In this document: positions 18,223 through 25,531 of the stretch, piece after piece
How positions within the stretch are numbered: the first letter of the stretch is position 1
Layout: each line of letters starts with the position of its first letter
Assembly (NCBI GenBank): GCA_964446655.1
Contig: CAYUPL010000003.1
Location: 62,001 to 126,000, forward strand
From: Desulfopila_A sp964446655
GTDB lineage: Bacteria; Desulfobacterota; Desulfobulbia; Desulfobulbales; Desulfocapsaceae
Length of the DNA: 64,000 bases
Direction: 5' to 3'
Translations under genes and position numbers: made by a program
Notes under the pieces: generated by a model
Seen by the model: only the letters and a program-made list of their open reading frames with translations
What the model was told of the DNA's origin: nothing
Databases searched by the model: none

Positions 18223-19218
18223 TCACACAGAATCGCAATACAGAATGTCGGCAATACTTCTTGTAAGATCTTCTATACCTGTCTCATGTAATGCTGATAC
18301 TTCAACGGATTGCAGTCCCTGTCCTTCAAAGTATTTTTTCAGACTCGACACTCTCCTCCGGTCGGTTATATCTCCTTTGTTCAATACAACAACCTGTTCT
18401 CTGGAGCGAAGTTCTTCGTTGTAGTTCGACAATTCCCGGCAGATCATCTTAAAATTTACAACGGCATTCTCATCGGAAGCATCAATAACATGAAGAAGAA
18501 TCTTTGTTCGTTCGATATGCCTCAAAAATGTATATCCAAGCCCCACTCCTTTACTTGCACCTTCTATCAGACCGGGTATATCCGCTAGTATACAGGATCT
18601 ATTATACGATAAATGCAGTACTCCCAGTTGAGGCTCCAGTGTTGTAAACGGATATCCGGCAATTTTGGGGTTGGCCGCGGAGAGTTTTGAAAGAAGTGTG
18701 GACTTGCCGGCATTGGGCAAACCCACCAAACCAATGTCGGCTATAAGCTTTAGCTCAACCTTCAACCACCGTTCCTCTCCTGTTTTTCCTTTAGTTGCAA
18801 ATCGAGGAGTTCTATCGGCACCACTGGCAAAATGGCTGTTTCCGAGGCCCCCTGCTCCTCCTTCAGCAGCAATAAAGGTGTCGCCGTGATGTACAAGATC
18901 TGCAAGAACCGTATCAGTTTCGGCGTCCTTGATGACTGAACCGGCCGGAACCTCGATGTAACATTCTTTCCCGTTTCGGCCATGCATATCCTTTCCCTGG
19001 CCATGCATGCCGCGCTCTCCTTTAAAATGAGATTTGTAACGAAAATCTATAAGAGATTGGATGTTTTTGTTTGCTATAACAAGAACATCTCCTCCACGTC
19101 CGCCATCTCCACCATTGGGGCCGCCCTTCGGGACATATTTTTCCCTCCGAAAACTAATGCATCCATTACCGCCATCACCAGCTTTAACATTAAATTTGGC
19201 TTCATCTATAAACGACAT
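18223..19218 (-). CDS. obgE: GTPase Obg/CgtA
   Basis: ObgE is an essential GTPase that binds the 50S ribosomal subunit and links ribosome assembly to stress signalling. The 331-residue protein has the glycine-rich Obg fold at about residues 1-158 (FNVKAGDGGNGCISFRREK and repeated GG motifs). The G domain has G1 GLPNAGKSTLL, G3 DIPGLIEGASKG and G4 NKGD. I chose the ATG at 19218 (MSFIDEAKF), the conserved family start; an in-frame upstream extension to 19284 would run into the rpmA terminator. There is no long C-terminal extension. It follows rplU-rpmA, the classic association. Confidence 0.96.
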   Translation of the reverse strand: MSFIDEAKFNVKAGDGGNGCISFRREKYVPKGGPNGGDGGRGGDVLVIANKNIQSLIDFRYKSHFKGERGMHGQGKDMHGRNGKECYIEVPAGSVIKDAETDTVLADLVHHGDTFIAAEGGAGGLGNSHFASGADRTPRFATKGKTGEERWLKVELKLIADIGLVGLPNAGKSTLLSKLSAANPKIAGYPFTTLEPQLGVLHLSYNRSCILADIPGLIEGASKGVGLGYTFLRHIERTKILLHVIDASDENAVVNFKMICRELSNYNEELRSREQVVVLNKGDITDRRRVSSLKKYFEGQGLQSVEVSALHETGIEDLTRSIADILYCDSV

Positions 19219-19263
19219 GTTGGTACCATCACATAAGTTTTTGCAGGTAGGAATAAAAAAGGG

Positions 19264-19301
19264 AAAAAAAAACTCGACCATCAACAGTATGAGGGCCGAG
19301 T
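19264..19301 (-). terminator. Intrinsic terminator after rpmA
   Basis: On the minus strand ACTCGGCC pairs with GGTCGAGT (one G-U pair) around a 14-base loop, followed at once by nine T residues. It lies between rpmA and obgE and should separate ribosomal-protein transcription from obgE-proBA-nadD, at least in part. A second small hairpin (CCCC-GAAA-GGGG) precedes it near 19314-19327. Confidence 0.75.
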
Positions 19302-19354
19302 GTAGAACGTATTTCCCCGAAAGGGGGTATTGGGAAAGCTGTTAGTGGTAATGA

Positions 19355-19612
19355 TTATGCTATAGGGTAAATGCTGACCCTTTTTTTGTCTTTTCCAAAT
19401 TCCTCAAAAGTCACCACACCATCTACTTTCGCAAATAAAGTATAATCTCGTCCACAGCCCACATTGGTTCCAGGATGAATTTTCGTGCCAAGCTGGCGGA
19501 CCAGTATATTTCCCGCTTTTACTTCCTGGCCACCAAACTTTTTAACGCCTCTGCGTTGGCCTTGACTGTCACGACCATTTCTTGAGCTACCGCCCGCTTT
19601 TTTATGTGCCAT
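19355..19612 (-). CDS. rpmA: 50S ribosomal protein L27
   Basis: L27 reaches the peptidyl transferase centre through its N-terminus. The 85-residue protein begins MAHKKAGGSSRNGRDSQGQR, so the conserved tail starts directly after Met with no Firmicutes-type cleaved leader. The core continues with FGGQEVKAGNILVRQLGTK and DYTLFAKVDG. It lies 66 bp downstream of rplU on the same strand. Length and sequence are normal. Confidence 0.98.
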   Translation of the reverse strand: MAHKKAGGSSRNGRDSQGQRRGVKKFGGQEVKAGNILVRQLGTKIHPGTNVGCGRDYTLFAKVDGVVTFEEFGKDKKRVSIYPIA

Positions 19613-19678
19613 TACCTACTCCTCTTTATACCTGTCAGTTGCCTTGAAAATCAGAAGGTCCCGAGTGGTCACTCTAGG

Positions 19679-19990
19679 TTATACGGAGATCTCTTGTATA
19701 GCAAGTGCGGTATAATTTTGCCGATGTCCTTGCTTGAGGCGATATCCCTTTCTTCTTTTCTTTTTAAACACGATTATTTTTTTGGCCTTGCCCTGCTCCA
19801 CAATTGTTGCTTTTACTTTAGCATTTTCAAGAAGAGGGCTCCCGATGTCAATCTTTTCACCATTGACAATCATAAGAACGTCGTTGAGCTCAACAGTATC
19901 ACCTATCTGTCCGTCGATTGTTTCGACTCGGAGCTGATCTCCCTGAGCAACCTGATACTGTTTTCCACCGGTACGAACTATCGCATACAT
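19679..19990 (-). CDS. rplU: 50S ribosomal protein L21
   Basis: L21 binds 23S rRNA near domain I. I use the ATG at 19990, giving 103 residues that begin MYAIVRTGGKQYQVAQGD, the universal start of the family. An upstream in-frame Met at 20053 would add 21 unconserved residues and lie within the promoter leader. GGAG sits 8 bases before the chosen ATG. The C-terminus has KIIVFKKKRRKGYRLKQGHRQ. It is the first gene of the minus-strand rplU-rpmA unit. Confidence 0.97.
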   Translation of the reverse strand: MYAIVRTGGKQYQVAQGDQLRVETIDGQIGDTVELNDVLMIVNGEKIDIGSPLLENAKVKATIVEQGKAKKIIVFKKKRRKGYRLKQGHRQNYTALAIQEISV

Positions 19991-20051
19991 TATATAAACT
20001 CCATCTACACAAGTTATTCTATTGCGAACTGGCTGTATTCTCAAATTTTTC

Positions 20052-20081
20052 AATATGACATTTTAACAGGGCAAATGTCAA
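20052..20081 (-). promoter_or_regulatory. Sigma70-type promoter for rplU-rpmA
   Basis: On the minus strand a consensus TTGACA (20076-20081) is followed after 18 bp by CATATT (20052-20057), four of six matches to the -10 consensus. It lies about 62 bp upstream of the rplU ATG, leaving a short AT-rich leader. The region from here to the terminator at 20235 holds no gene that I can support. Confidence 0.6.
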
Positions 20082-20234
20082 CGTTTTTTTATGCTCGGTT
20101 TTTTATACCACAGTGCTGCACTGTCCTTGACAGCATTTTTTCCTTTATTGCCAAACAGGCTGGTTGTAATCCATATTCTGTTTCAATCGTGTATACAGCG
20201 GATCCGGAGATTGGTGCGATTATAACTCCAACGC

Positions 20235-20274
20235 AAAAAGGGAAAATGAAAAACTCGACTCCTCATTTTCCCTT
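20235..20274 (-). terminator. Intrinsic terminator after the AP2-like gene
   Basis: AAGGGAAAATGA (20238-20249) and TCATTTTCCCTT (20263-20274) form a perfect 12-bp stem with a 13-base loop. On the minus strand the stem runs into TTTTT, and it lies 30 bp after the AP2-like gene, which it should terminate before the rplU promoter. Confidence 0.75.
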
Positions 20275-20303
20275 CAACACAAAAAGAATTTTACGCTATC
20301 CGG

Positions 20304-20747
20304 CTAAGCGTTCTGCCCAAGCCTTTCAGCTTCTTTTTGTTTTCGTATGGCGCAGGCCTTATTAAAGGCGTTTTTCTTACCGTGCTTGGAAATGGACACG
20401 GAAGTTTTGCCCTGTTTACCACTTTCAGTCACCCAGCTTACCTCGTATCGGTTAAGCTTTTCATTTAATCGTACGCCTACAACTCCGGTGCCTGAGTTAC
20501 TGACGGTAACCATATGCTTGTTGGTTCGAATTTTCCCAAGCTTTCCTTCGGTCTTATCCCGCCATGTTATCGCTGAAAGCAGACTGGAGTAACGACCTCC
20601 ACATTTCTTGTCTGAGAAAAACTTTGAATGTGTCTTCCCCAGAAAACGCACTCGAACATACCAGCCATGAGTTCGTTTTGACTCCTGGTCGATTCTGGCA
20701 ATATCTTTATGCTTTTCCAGTAATATATTTTTTTTGTCTTCTTCCAT
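20304..20747 (-). CDS. Protein with two AP2-like DNA-binding modules
   Basis: This 147-residue basic protein has two related modules. The second, about residues 88-140, has GVVGVRLNEKLNRYEVSWV, then KTSVSISKHGKKNAFNKACAIRKQ, which matches the three-strand-plus-helix layout of AP2/ERF-type domains. The first, about 24-68, is a weaker copy (HGWYVRVRFLGKTHSKFFSDKKCGG, then a helix). In bacteria such modules mostly occur in phage or homing-nuclease proteins; stand-alone versions may bind DNA. No nuclease domain is present. The gene is monocistronic, with its own terminator and a palindrome-rich upstream region, so a regulator is a reasonable but unproven guess. Confidence 0.65.
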   Translation of the reverse strand: MEEDKKNILLEKHKDIARIDQESKRTHGWYVRVRFLGKTHSKFFSDKKCGGRYSSLLSAITWRDKTEGKLGKIRTNKHMVTVSNSGTGVVGVRLNEKLNRYEVSWVTESGKQGKTSVSISKHGKKNAFNKACAIRKQKEAERLGQNA

Positions 20748-21062
20748 CTTCTTTCCTTCTAAAATAGGTGAATGGTGATATAAAAACGTGTCATTTCATC
20801 AATGCCGGTTCGCTTTTCCCTACAATATGCGTTACTCTGGTTAACAAATAATGGTACTCCGAATTTACTTTGCCGAAATCGGTACTTTTTTAACGGTACC
20901 TAGTTAGTTGGTCAGGTGACCTATGTCAACATTTTTTTTCAACCCTGAGTATTGAAATTTTCAGCCTTTCATTACTCTAACAAGTTAAATCACCTTACCG
21001 GTTATTGCCATATTTTTCCTTCATCAAAGTGATATTATTTTACTATTACATTTAATAACAAC
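20748..21062. other. 315-bp divergent intergenic region with palindrome and GGTAC repeats
   Basis: This space lies between the AP2-like gene (minus) and mazG (plus) and has no credible gene. It holds three GGTAC pentamers at 20853, 20881 and 20895, spaced by 28 and 14 bp. A perfect palindrome GGTCA-GG-TGACC lies at 20910-20921. On the minus strand a consensus TTGACA (20924-20929) lies just beyond it. With a 17-bp spacer the -10 would be the poor match TAACTA (20901-20906), so the palindrome would sit inside the promoter spacer. Confidence 0.5.
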
Positions 21063-21437
21063 ATGTTAGAGATAAATAAATTACTATTAACCATTGAAAA
21101 GCTTAGAAGTGTCGGCGGTTGCCCCTGGGATAGAAAACAGACTCCCGAGTCATTGCAAAAGTATTTGACTGAAGAAGTCGAAGAGCTACAGGCGGCAATC
21201 AAACAGCAGGACACTGATAATATGTGCGAAGAATTGGGAGATGTTTTGTACATTTTGATGATGCTGGCCGCAATACAACAGGAACGTGGTAATTTTACAT
21301 GGAAAGATTGCGTCGAAGGTATTGATGCAAAATTACAGAGACGCCATCCCCATGTTTTTGTAAAGCAAACTGTATTAAGTGAAAAAGAGTTGCGCCGGCA
21401 GTGGCAAAAAATCAAAAGCGAAGAGAAAAAAGAATAA
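21063..21437 (+). CDS. mazG: MazG-family nucleotide pyrophosphohydrolase
   Basis: This enzyme hydrolyses nucleoside triphosphates to monophosphates and pyrophosphate, probably clearing aberrant or surplus nucleotides. The 124-residue protein is a single MazG domain with GGCPWDRKQTPESL, the metal-binding EEVEEL and EELGDVLYILMM, and a C-terminal RHPHVF. E. coli MazG has two such domains in about 260 residues, so this is the single-domain form. It lies directly upstream of the promoter of the rpsF operon. Confidence 0.9.
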   Translation: MLEINKLLLTIEKLRSVGGCPWDRKQTPESLQKYLTEEVEELQAAIKQQDTDNMCEELGDVLYILMMLAAIQQERGNFTWKDCVEGIDAKLQRRHPHVFVKQTVLSEKELRRQWQKIKSEEKKE

Positions 21438-21438
21438 T

Positions 21439-21467
21439 TTGACACCTTCATCAGTTTACCCTATACT
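21439..21467 (+). promoter_or_regulatory. Near-consensus sigma70 promoter of the rpsF operon
   Basis: TTGACA (21439-21444) is followed after exactly 17 bp by TATACT (21462-21467). Both boxes and the spacing are near ideal. The -35 overlaps the mazG stop region. Transcription would start near 21474, leaving a leader of about 240 nt before rpsF. Confidence 0.75.
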
Positions 21468-21507
21468 GTTACGTTTTTCATCTCTAATCAAATGAAGATT
21501 AGTGTAT

Positions 21508-21680
21508 GTGCCTTTGCAGTTGTACCGTAGTATCGCGACAATGCAAAGGTGCAGACAAGCAGAATCATCAACAGAAAGTGCTTGTCAAACAACATGAGTA
21601 TGGCCATATTGTTTGGCTGCTCACCTCTTCGCTCTCTGCTCGCCTACACGGAAGCGAGGGCCAACACCAAGGGACAATAT
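21508..21680 (+). promoter_or_regulatory. Structured 5' leader of rpsF-rpsR, candidate autoregulatory site
   Basis: The leader contains successive hairpins. The first, at 21511-21549, pairs CCTTTGCA with TGCAAAGG, then TTGT with ACAA, enclosing a loop with CCG at 21525-21527. The second pairs GACAAGCA (21554-21561) with TGCTTGTC (21579-21586). Shorter stems CTCGC/GCGAG and AAGGGA/TCCCTT follow before the GAGGAGG ribosome binding site. In other bacteria an S6:S18 complex binds a leader hairpin with an exposed CCG. The CCG in the first hairpin makes this a candidate, not a demonstrated site. Confidence 0.45.
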
Positions 21681-21713
21681 CCCTTAAAACCATGAGTCCA
21701 CGAGGAGGAACAC

Positions 21714-22142
21714 ATGCGTAGGTATGAAACGATTTTTATTCTTCGTCCTTCTGCAAACGAAGATGGAATCAACACTATCGTCGAAAAATCAAGCGCTATT
21801 ATCACTCAAGATAACGGGCAGATAATCCAGCTTGATAAATGGGGTATGAGAAAGCTCGCGTATCCAATTAAAAAAGATTATCAAGGCTTCTATGTATTTT
21901 TAGATTATTCCGGTTCACCGAAAGCTGTTGCTGAAATGGAGCGTAAATTCCGCATCGATGACGCTGTACTCCGCTATATGACAGTCAAAACCGCCGATAC
22001 CATAACGGAAGAGGAGGTAGTCGAGGCTATTGCTCAAGCTGCCAATAAGCAGGTCAGCCACGAAGAATCAGCGTCAGATGAGTCGGACACGGACGAACCG
22101 GAAGTTTCAGACGATGACGATGACGAAGATGAAGATGAATAA
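21714..22142 (+). CDS. rpsF: 30S ribosomal protein S6
   Basis: S6 binds the 30S platform together with S18. The 142-residue protein starts MRRYETIFILRPSA, with LDKWGMRKLAYPIKKDYQGFY and the helix VAEMERKFRIDDAVLRYM. After about residue 105 it has an acidic tail rich in Asp and Glu, longer than in E. coli before processing. GAGGAGG lies 6 bases before the ATG. It opens the rpsF-rpsR-DUF2232-rplI unit. Confidence 0.97.
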   Translation: MRRYETIFILRPSANEDGINTIVEKSSAIITQDNGQIIQLDKWGMRKLAYPIKKDYQGFYVFLDYSGSPKAVAEMERKFRIDDAVLRYMTVKTADTITEEEVVEAIAQAANKQVSHEESASDESDTDEPEVSDDDDDEDEDE

Positions 22143-22181
22143 TTCATATTTCGATCAATTTAAAAATACAGGAGTTAACAG

Positions 22182-22430
22182 ATGGCACCACGACCACAAC
22201 AAAAACGATTGTTTTCCAGAAAAAAAGTCTGCCGGTTCTGCGCTGACAAAGAACAAAGCATAGACTACAAGGATATTAAGACTCTGAGAAATTTTGTTTC
22301 CGAAAGAGGTAAAATAATTCCACGTCGCATTGTTGGAACCTGCGCTTCACACCAGAGGCAGCTTTGTGAAGCAATTAAAAGAGCACGACATATCGCTCTT
22401 TTACCTTACTCCGGGAATGTCCAGGGTTAA
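22182..22430 (+). CDS. rpsR: 30S ribosomal protein S18
   Basis: S18 is the partner of S6 on the 30S platform. The 82-residue protein has KVCRFCADKEQSIDYKDIK, LRNFVSERGKIIPRRIVGTC and HQRQLCEAIKRARHIALLPY, all standard. Two cysteines near the N-terminus and one in the core resemble the zinc-associated forms of S18. AGGAG precedes the ATG. No priB or ssb gene lies between rpsF and rpsR. Confidence 0.97.
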   Translation: MAPRPQQKRLFSRKKVCRFCADKEQSIDYKDIKTLRNFVSERGKIIPRRIVGTCASHQRQLCEAIKRARHIALLPYSGNVQG

Positions 22431-22453
22431 TACATATTCGGGACAAGAATACA

Positions 22454-23434
22454 GTGACCAAACAGGTTGAGAATAAACCTGAGGGGAAGAAAAATGCAAC
22501 CCACATCCTCCTGTTTACCTTTGCTCTTCTTTTGCCGAGCACCATATGGGTTCTTCTGGGCTGGACAAGTTCTTTTCTTCCTCTGCTTGTCTTTATATTT
22601 ATTACTAAATTCGGCTGGTCAGATACCAGCCGAAATTTACTGATTGCAGTACTGATCGCAGTTTCTCTGAGTTATTTCCTGGAGAATCTGGAGCTGACCC
22701 TGTTCTCTATTGCTCTTCTCCCCGCTGGATATGCCGTTGCCTATTCAGCCCATCGTAAGGAAGAGCCTTGGAAAGCCGGCCTCAGAGGATGGTTGACATT
22801 ATGCATTTCGATTTTTTTGTTTTTTAACTTACTGTTGTGGAACAGTGAAACCTCTTTTTTCCAAGCGATCAGTCAGGCAATGAACAGCGGGATTGATGAG
22901 GCGTTAAGGCAATACAGGAGCACTGATAGTCTATCGTCTGAAAATATTGTCATTTTAGAGCAGACACTGCATCAGGTTAAGGAGATAGCTCCTCTAATAT
23001 TGCCCGCAATTGTAGGCACTATTTTTATTCTGCTTTCGTGGGTAACGGTTGTATTGGGTAATATTATACTACCAAAAGCGGGATGTATTCAGCCTTGGAA
23101 CGAATACCGTTTTTGGCGGCTGCCCGATGCCTTTGTCTGGGTATTGATAACATCGGGAATAACAGCACTGATTCCTGCAGGATCGCTGCAGATCGTCGGC
23201 ATAAACTGCCTGATACTTACGGTGTTTATATACAGCTTTCAAGGTCTTGCAGTTCTTGTATTTTTGCTGAAGAAATGGAATGTGCCACGATTCGTTCGTA
23301 CTTTTATATACGTAATGATTATTTTGCAATCTTTTGGTACAGTTCTACTCATCGTAGTTGGAGTGGCCGACGTATGGTTTGATATTCGCCGTCGCGTTGC
23401 CTCTGCTACAAATAATAAGGAAGATAAGGAATAG
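22454..23434 (+). CDS. DUF2232 (YybS-like) membrane protein
   Basis: This 326-residue integral membrane protein has about eight predicted helices, with hydrophobic stretches near residues 18-65, 70-95, 113-132, 178-208, 232-285 and 288-310. It fits the DUF2232/YybS family, which often sits between rpsR and rplI and resembles transport-type membrane components, but has no assigned role. The start is GTG. It lies 23 bp after rpsR and 52 bp before rplI on the same strand. A membrane protein held inside a ribosomal-protein operon is characteristic of this family. Confidence 0.8.
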   Translation: MTKQVENKPEGKKNATHILLFTFALLLPSTIWVLLGWTSSFLPLLVFIFITKFGWSDTSRNLLIAVLIAVSLSYFLENLELTLFSIALLPAGYAVAYSAHRKEEPWKAGLRGWLTLCISIFLFFNLLLWNSETSFFQAISQAMNSGIDEALRQYRSTDSLSSENIVILEQTLHQVKEIAPLILPAIVGTIFILLSWVTVVLGNIILPKAGCIQPWNEYRFWRLPDAFVWVLITSGITALIPAGSLQIVGINCLILTVFIYSFQGLAVLVFLLKKWNVPRFVRTFIYVMIILQSFGTVLLIVVGVADVWFDIRRRVASATNNKEDKE

Positions 23435-23486
23435 TCAGTTTCCAGGTTGGTTATTCTTTCCAAGATACTACTGAGGGAGTCAAAAA

Positions 23487-23942
23487 ATGGAACTTATTTT
23501 AAAGGAAACAATAAGCTCACTGGGCCGGGAAGGCGATATCGTTAAAGTCAAACCCGGCTATGGTCGCAATTATCTCTTACCCAAGGGTAAGGCTGTAATA
23601 GCGGATGGGCGAAATATCACCCTCTTTGAGAAAAACAAAGCCATTATTGCCGCACGTCTTGAACAAGAACGTAAACAGGCCGAAGCAATTGCCAAAAAAC
23701 TTGCCGGTATTTCAATAGAACTTGAGCAACTTGTCGGCGAAGACGATAGATTGTTCGGTTCCGTCACCAGCAGTGATATATGCGAGAAATTAGCAGAACT
23801 GAATATTGAGATCGACAAAAAGCAAATTGTTCTGCCCAACCCAATTAAAACCCTTGGAGAAACCACCGTACCTGTTAAGGTAGGTTTTGAGCTTACCACC
23901 GATATTCAGGTAAAAGTAGTGGCGCAAGGAAAAGGACTGTAG
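23487..23942 (+). CDS. rplI: 50S ribosomal protein L9
   Basis: L9 has two globular domains joined by a long helix and limits frameshifting. The 151-residue protein begins MELILKETISSLGREGDIVKVKPGYGRNYLLPKGKA with the family pattern G-GD-V-V-GYGRN. A charged connecting helix follows at about residues 45-75, then the C-terminal domain with GKLFGSVT-like GEDDRLFGSVT. Length is normal. A terminator hairpin lies downstream at 24034-24072, before dnaB. Confidence 0.97.
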   Translation: MELILKETISSLGREGDIVKVKPGYGRNYLLPKGKAVIADGRNITLFEKNKAIIAARLEQERKQAEAIAKKLAGISIELEQLVGEDDRLFGSVTSSDICEKLAELNIEIDKKQIVLPNPIKTLGETTVPVKVGFELTTDIQVKVVAQGKGL

Positions 23943-24033
23943 CCTTTTTTGAGTAGAGCCTTTTGAAGAACCACTCAGAAAACGGTATACGTGTGTCTTT
24001 AACCTTATCGCTGCCGGGTTTTTCGAGGACCTG

Positions 24034-24074
24034 AACACACCATGTGAGCTTGCTCCCATTGGTGTGTTTCTGTT
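24034..24074 (+). terminator. Hairpin terminator after rplI
   Basis: AACACACCA (24034-24042) pairs perfectly with TGGTGTGTT (24060-24068) around a 17-base loop and is followed by a T-rich run TCTGTTTT. It lies between rplI and dnaB, so it likely ends most of the rpsF operon transcripts. Read-through into dnaB is possible. Confidence 0.6.
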
Positions 24075-24091
24075 TTAACTATTTGGTATAC

Positions 24092-25468
24092 ATGGCACCA
24101 ATGAACACACAGCAGCCTCCTTTACCGACATCCAGGATCCCACCACAGAACCTCGAAGCAGAACAGTCCGTTCTTGGTTCCATTCTCCTTAAAGATAATG
24201 TTTTTGGAAATGTACTCGAGGTGTTGCATCCGGAGGATTTTTATTCTCCGGCGCATAAGATAATATTTGATGCCATGGTTTCTCTTTTTGAGAAAAATGA
24301 ACCTCATGACATTATTACGCTCACAAATTTTCTCAAAGACAAGAATAAACTCAATGACGTAGGTGGAGCTGCATATCTTGCCGGTCTCACCTCGATCGTA
24401 CCGGTAACCGCTAATATCGGTTCATATGCGACAATCATAAAACACAAGTCGGTTCTACGTCGATTAATAGAGGTCAATACCGAAATAGCCGGCAGGTGCT
24501 ACGAAGAACAGGGTGAAATTGATCAACTTGTCGACGATGCCGAACAGGCTATTTTTGATATTGCAGGCCGAAAAAGTGGCCAGAACTTTACTCCTCTCAA
24601 GGAAATAATCCCTGCTGCCTTTGAAAGAGTAGAACAGCTCTACAAACGCAAAGAACTGATAACAGGGGTTCCCACTGGTTATTTTGACCTTGACAGGATG
24701 ACCGCCGGACTGCAACCGTCCGATTTAATAATTCTTGCCGGTCGACCTTCCATGGGGAAAACAGCCTTTGCCATGAACATTGCCCAGCATGCGGCACTTG
24801 TCGAAAAAACAGGAGTGGCAATTTTCAGCCTGGAAATGTCCAAGGAACAGCTCACCATGCGATTACTCAGCTCTGTCGGCCGTATAGATTCCCAACGAAT
24901 CCGAACTGGAAAACTCCATGATGATGACTGGCCTAAACTGACTCGCGCTGTCGGTATGTTAACGGAAGCACCGCTCTATATCGACGACACTCCGGCGATA
25001 TCCGTTTTGGAAATGCGCTCTAAAATTCGACGATTAGCCTCTCAATACCCTGTGGGCATGATCCTGGTTGATTACCTGCAGCTTATGCGTGGCCGTTCCA
25101 ATAATGAGAACAGGACACAGGAAATCAGTGATATTTCCAGATCTCTCAAGGCATTGGCAAAAGAACATAACGTCCCCGTACTGGCATTATCGCAGCTCAA
25201 CCGCGGCCTGGAGAGCCGTACCGATAAACGTCCCATGATGGCTGACTTAAGAGAATCGGGCGCCATAGAACAAGATGCCGATATCATATGTTTTATATAC
25301 CGAGATGAAGTCTACAATAAGAGCGAAGACAACCCGGATAGAGGAACAGCCGAAATCATCATCGGTAAACAGCGAAATGGGCCAACGGGCGTAGTAAAGT
25401 TGACTTTTCTGGACGAATTCACTACCTTCGAGAACATGAGCCACTTAGAGGATACCGGCTTTCATTGA
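24092..25468 (+). CDS. dnaB: Replicative DNA helicase DnaB
   Basis: DnaB is the ring helicase of the replication fork. I start at the ATG at 24092 (MAPMNTQQ); the ATG at 24101 is equally possible, and an upstream in-frame Met at 24044 would fall inside the terminator hairpin. The N-terminal domain has PPQNLEAEQSVLGSIL. The RecA-like domain has Walker A GRPSMGKTAFA, then FSLEMSKEQL, the Walker B region ILVDYLQLMRG, and SQLNRGLESR followed by SDLRESGAIEQDAD-like ADLRESGAIEQDAD. There is no intein. Length is close to 458 residues, typical. Confidence 0.96.
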   Translation: MAPMNTQQPPLPTSRIPPQNLEAEQSVLGSILLKDNVFGNVLEVLHPEDFYSPAHKIIFDAMVSLFEKNEPHDIITLTNFLKDKNKLNDVGGAAYLAGLTSIVPVTANIGSYATIIKHKSVLRRLIEVNTEIAGRCYEEQGEIDQLVDDAEQAIFDIAGRKSGQNFTPLKEIIPAAFERVEQLYKRKELITGVPTGYFDLDRMTAGLQPSDLIILAGRPSMGKTAFAMNIAQHAALVEKTGVAIFSLEMSKEQLTMRLLSSVGRIDSQRIRTGKLHDDDWPKLTRAVGMLTEAPLYIDDTPAISVLEMRSKIRRLASQYPVGMILVDYLQLMRGRSNNENRTQEISDISRSLKALAKEHNVPVLALSQLNRGLESRTDKRPMMADLRESGAIEQDADIICFIYRDEVYNKSEDNPDRGTAEIIIGKQRNGPTGVVKLTFLDEFTTFENMSHLEDTGFH

Positions 25469-25531
25469 TGCGCACAGCCATCACTTCCCGGCAACGATAA
25501 ACACTGAACCGTAGATCAAGAGAGTTATTAC

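Noticed and set aside
19604..20365. A 253-codon open frame on the plus strand opposite rplU
   Set aside because: It runs antisense through rplU, its promoter and the AP2-like terminator. The translation has no recognisable domain and the opposite strand is clearly coding.
20519..20533. TTGGTTCGAATTTTC as a tRNA T-arm
   Set aside because: No acceptor or anticodon stem can be drawn around it and it lies inside the AP2-like coding sequence.
21506..21721. A 71-codon open frame in the rpsF leader
   Set aside because: It runs across the hairpins and into the rpsF start without a ribosome binding site. The region is better explained as a structured leader.
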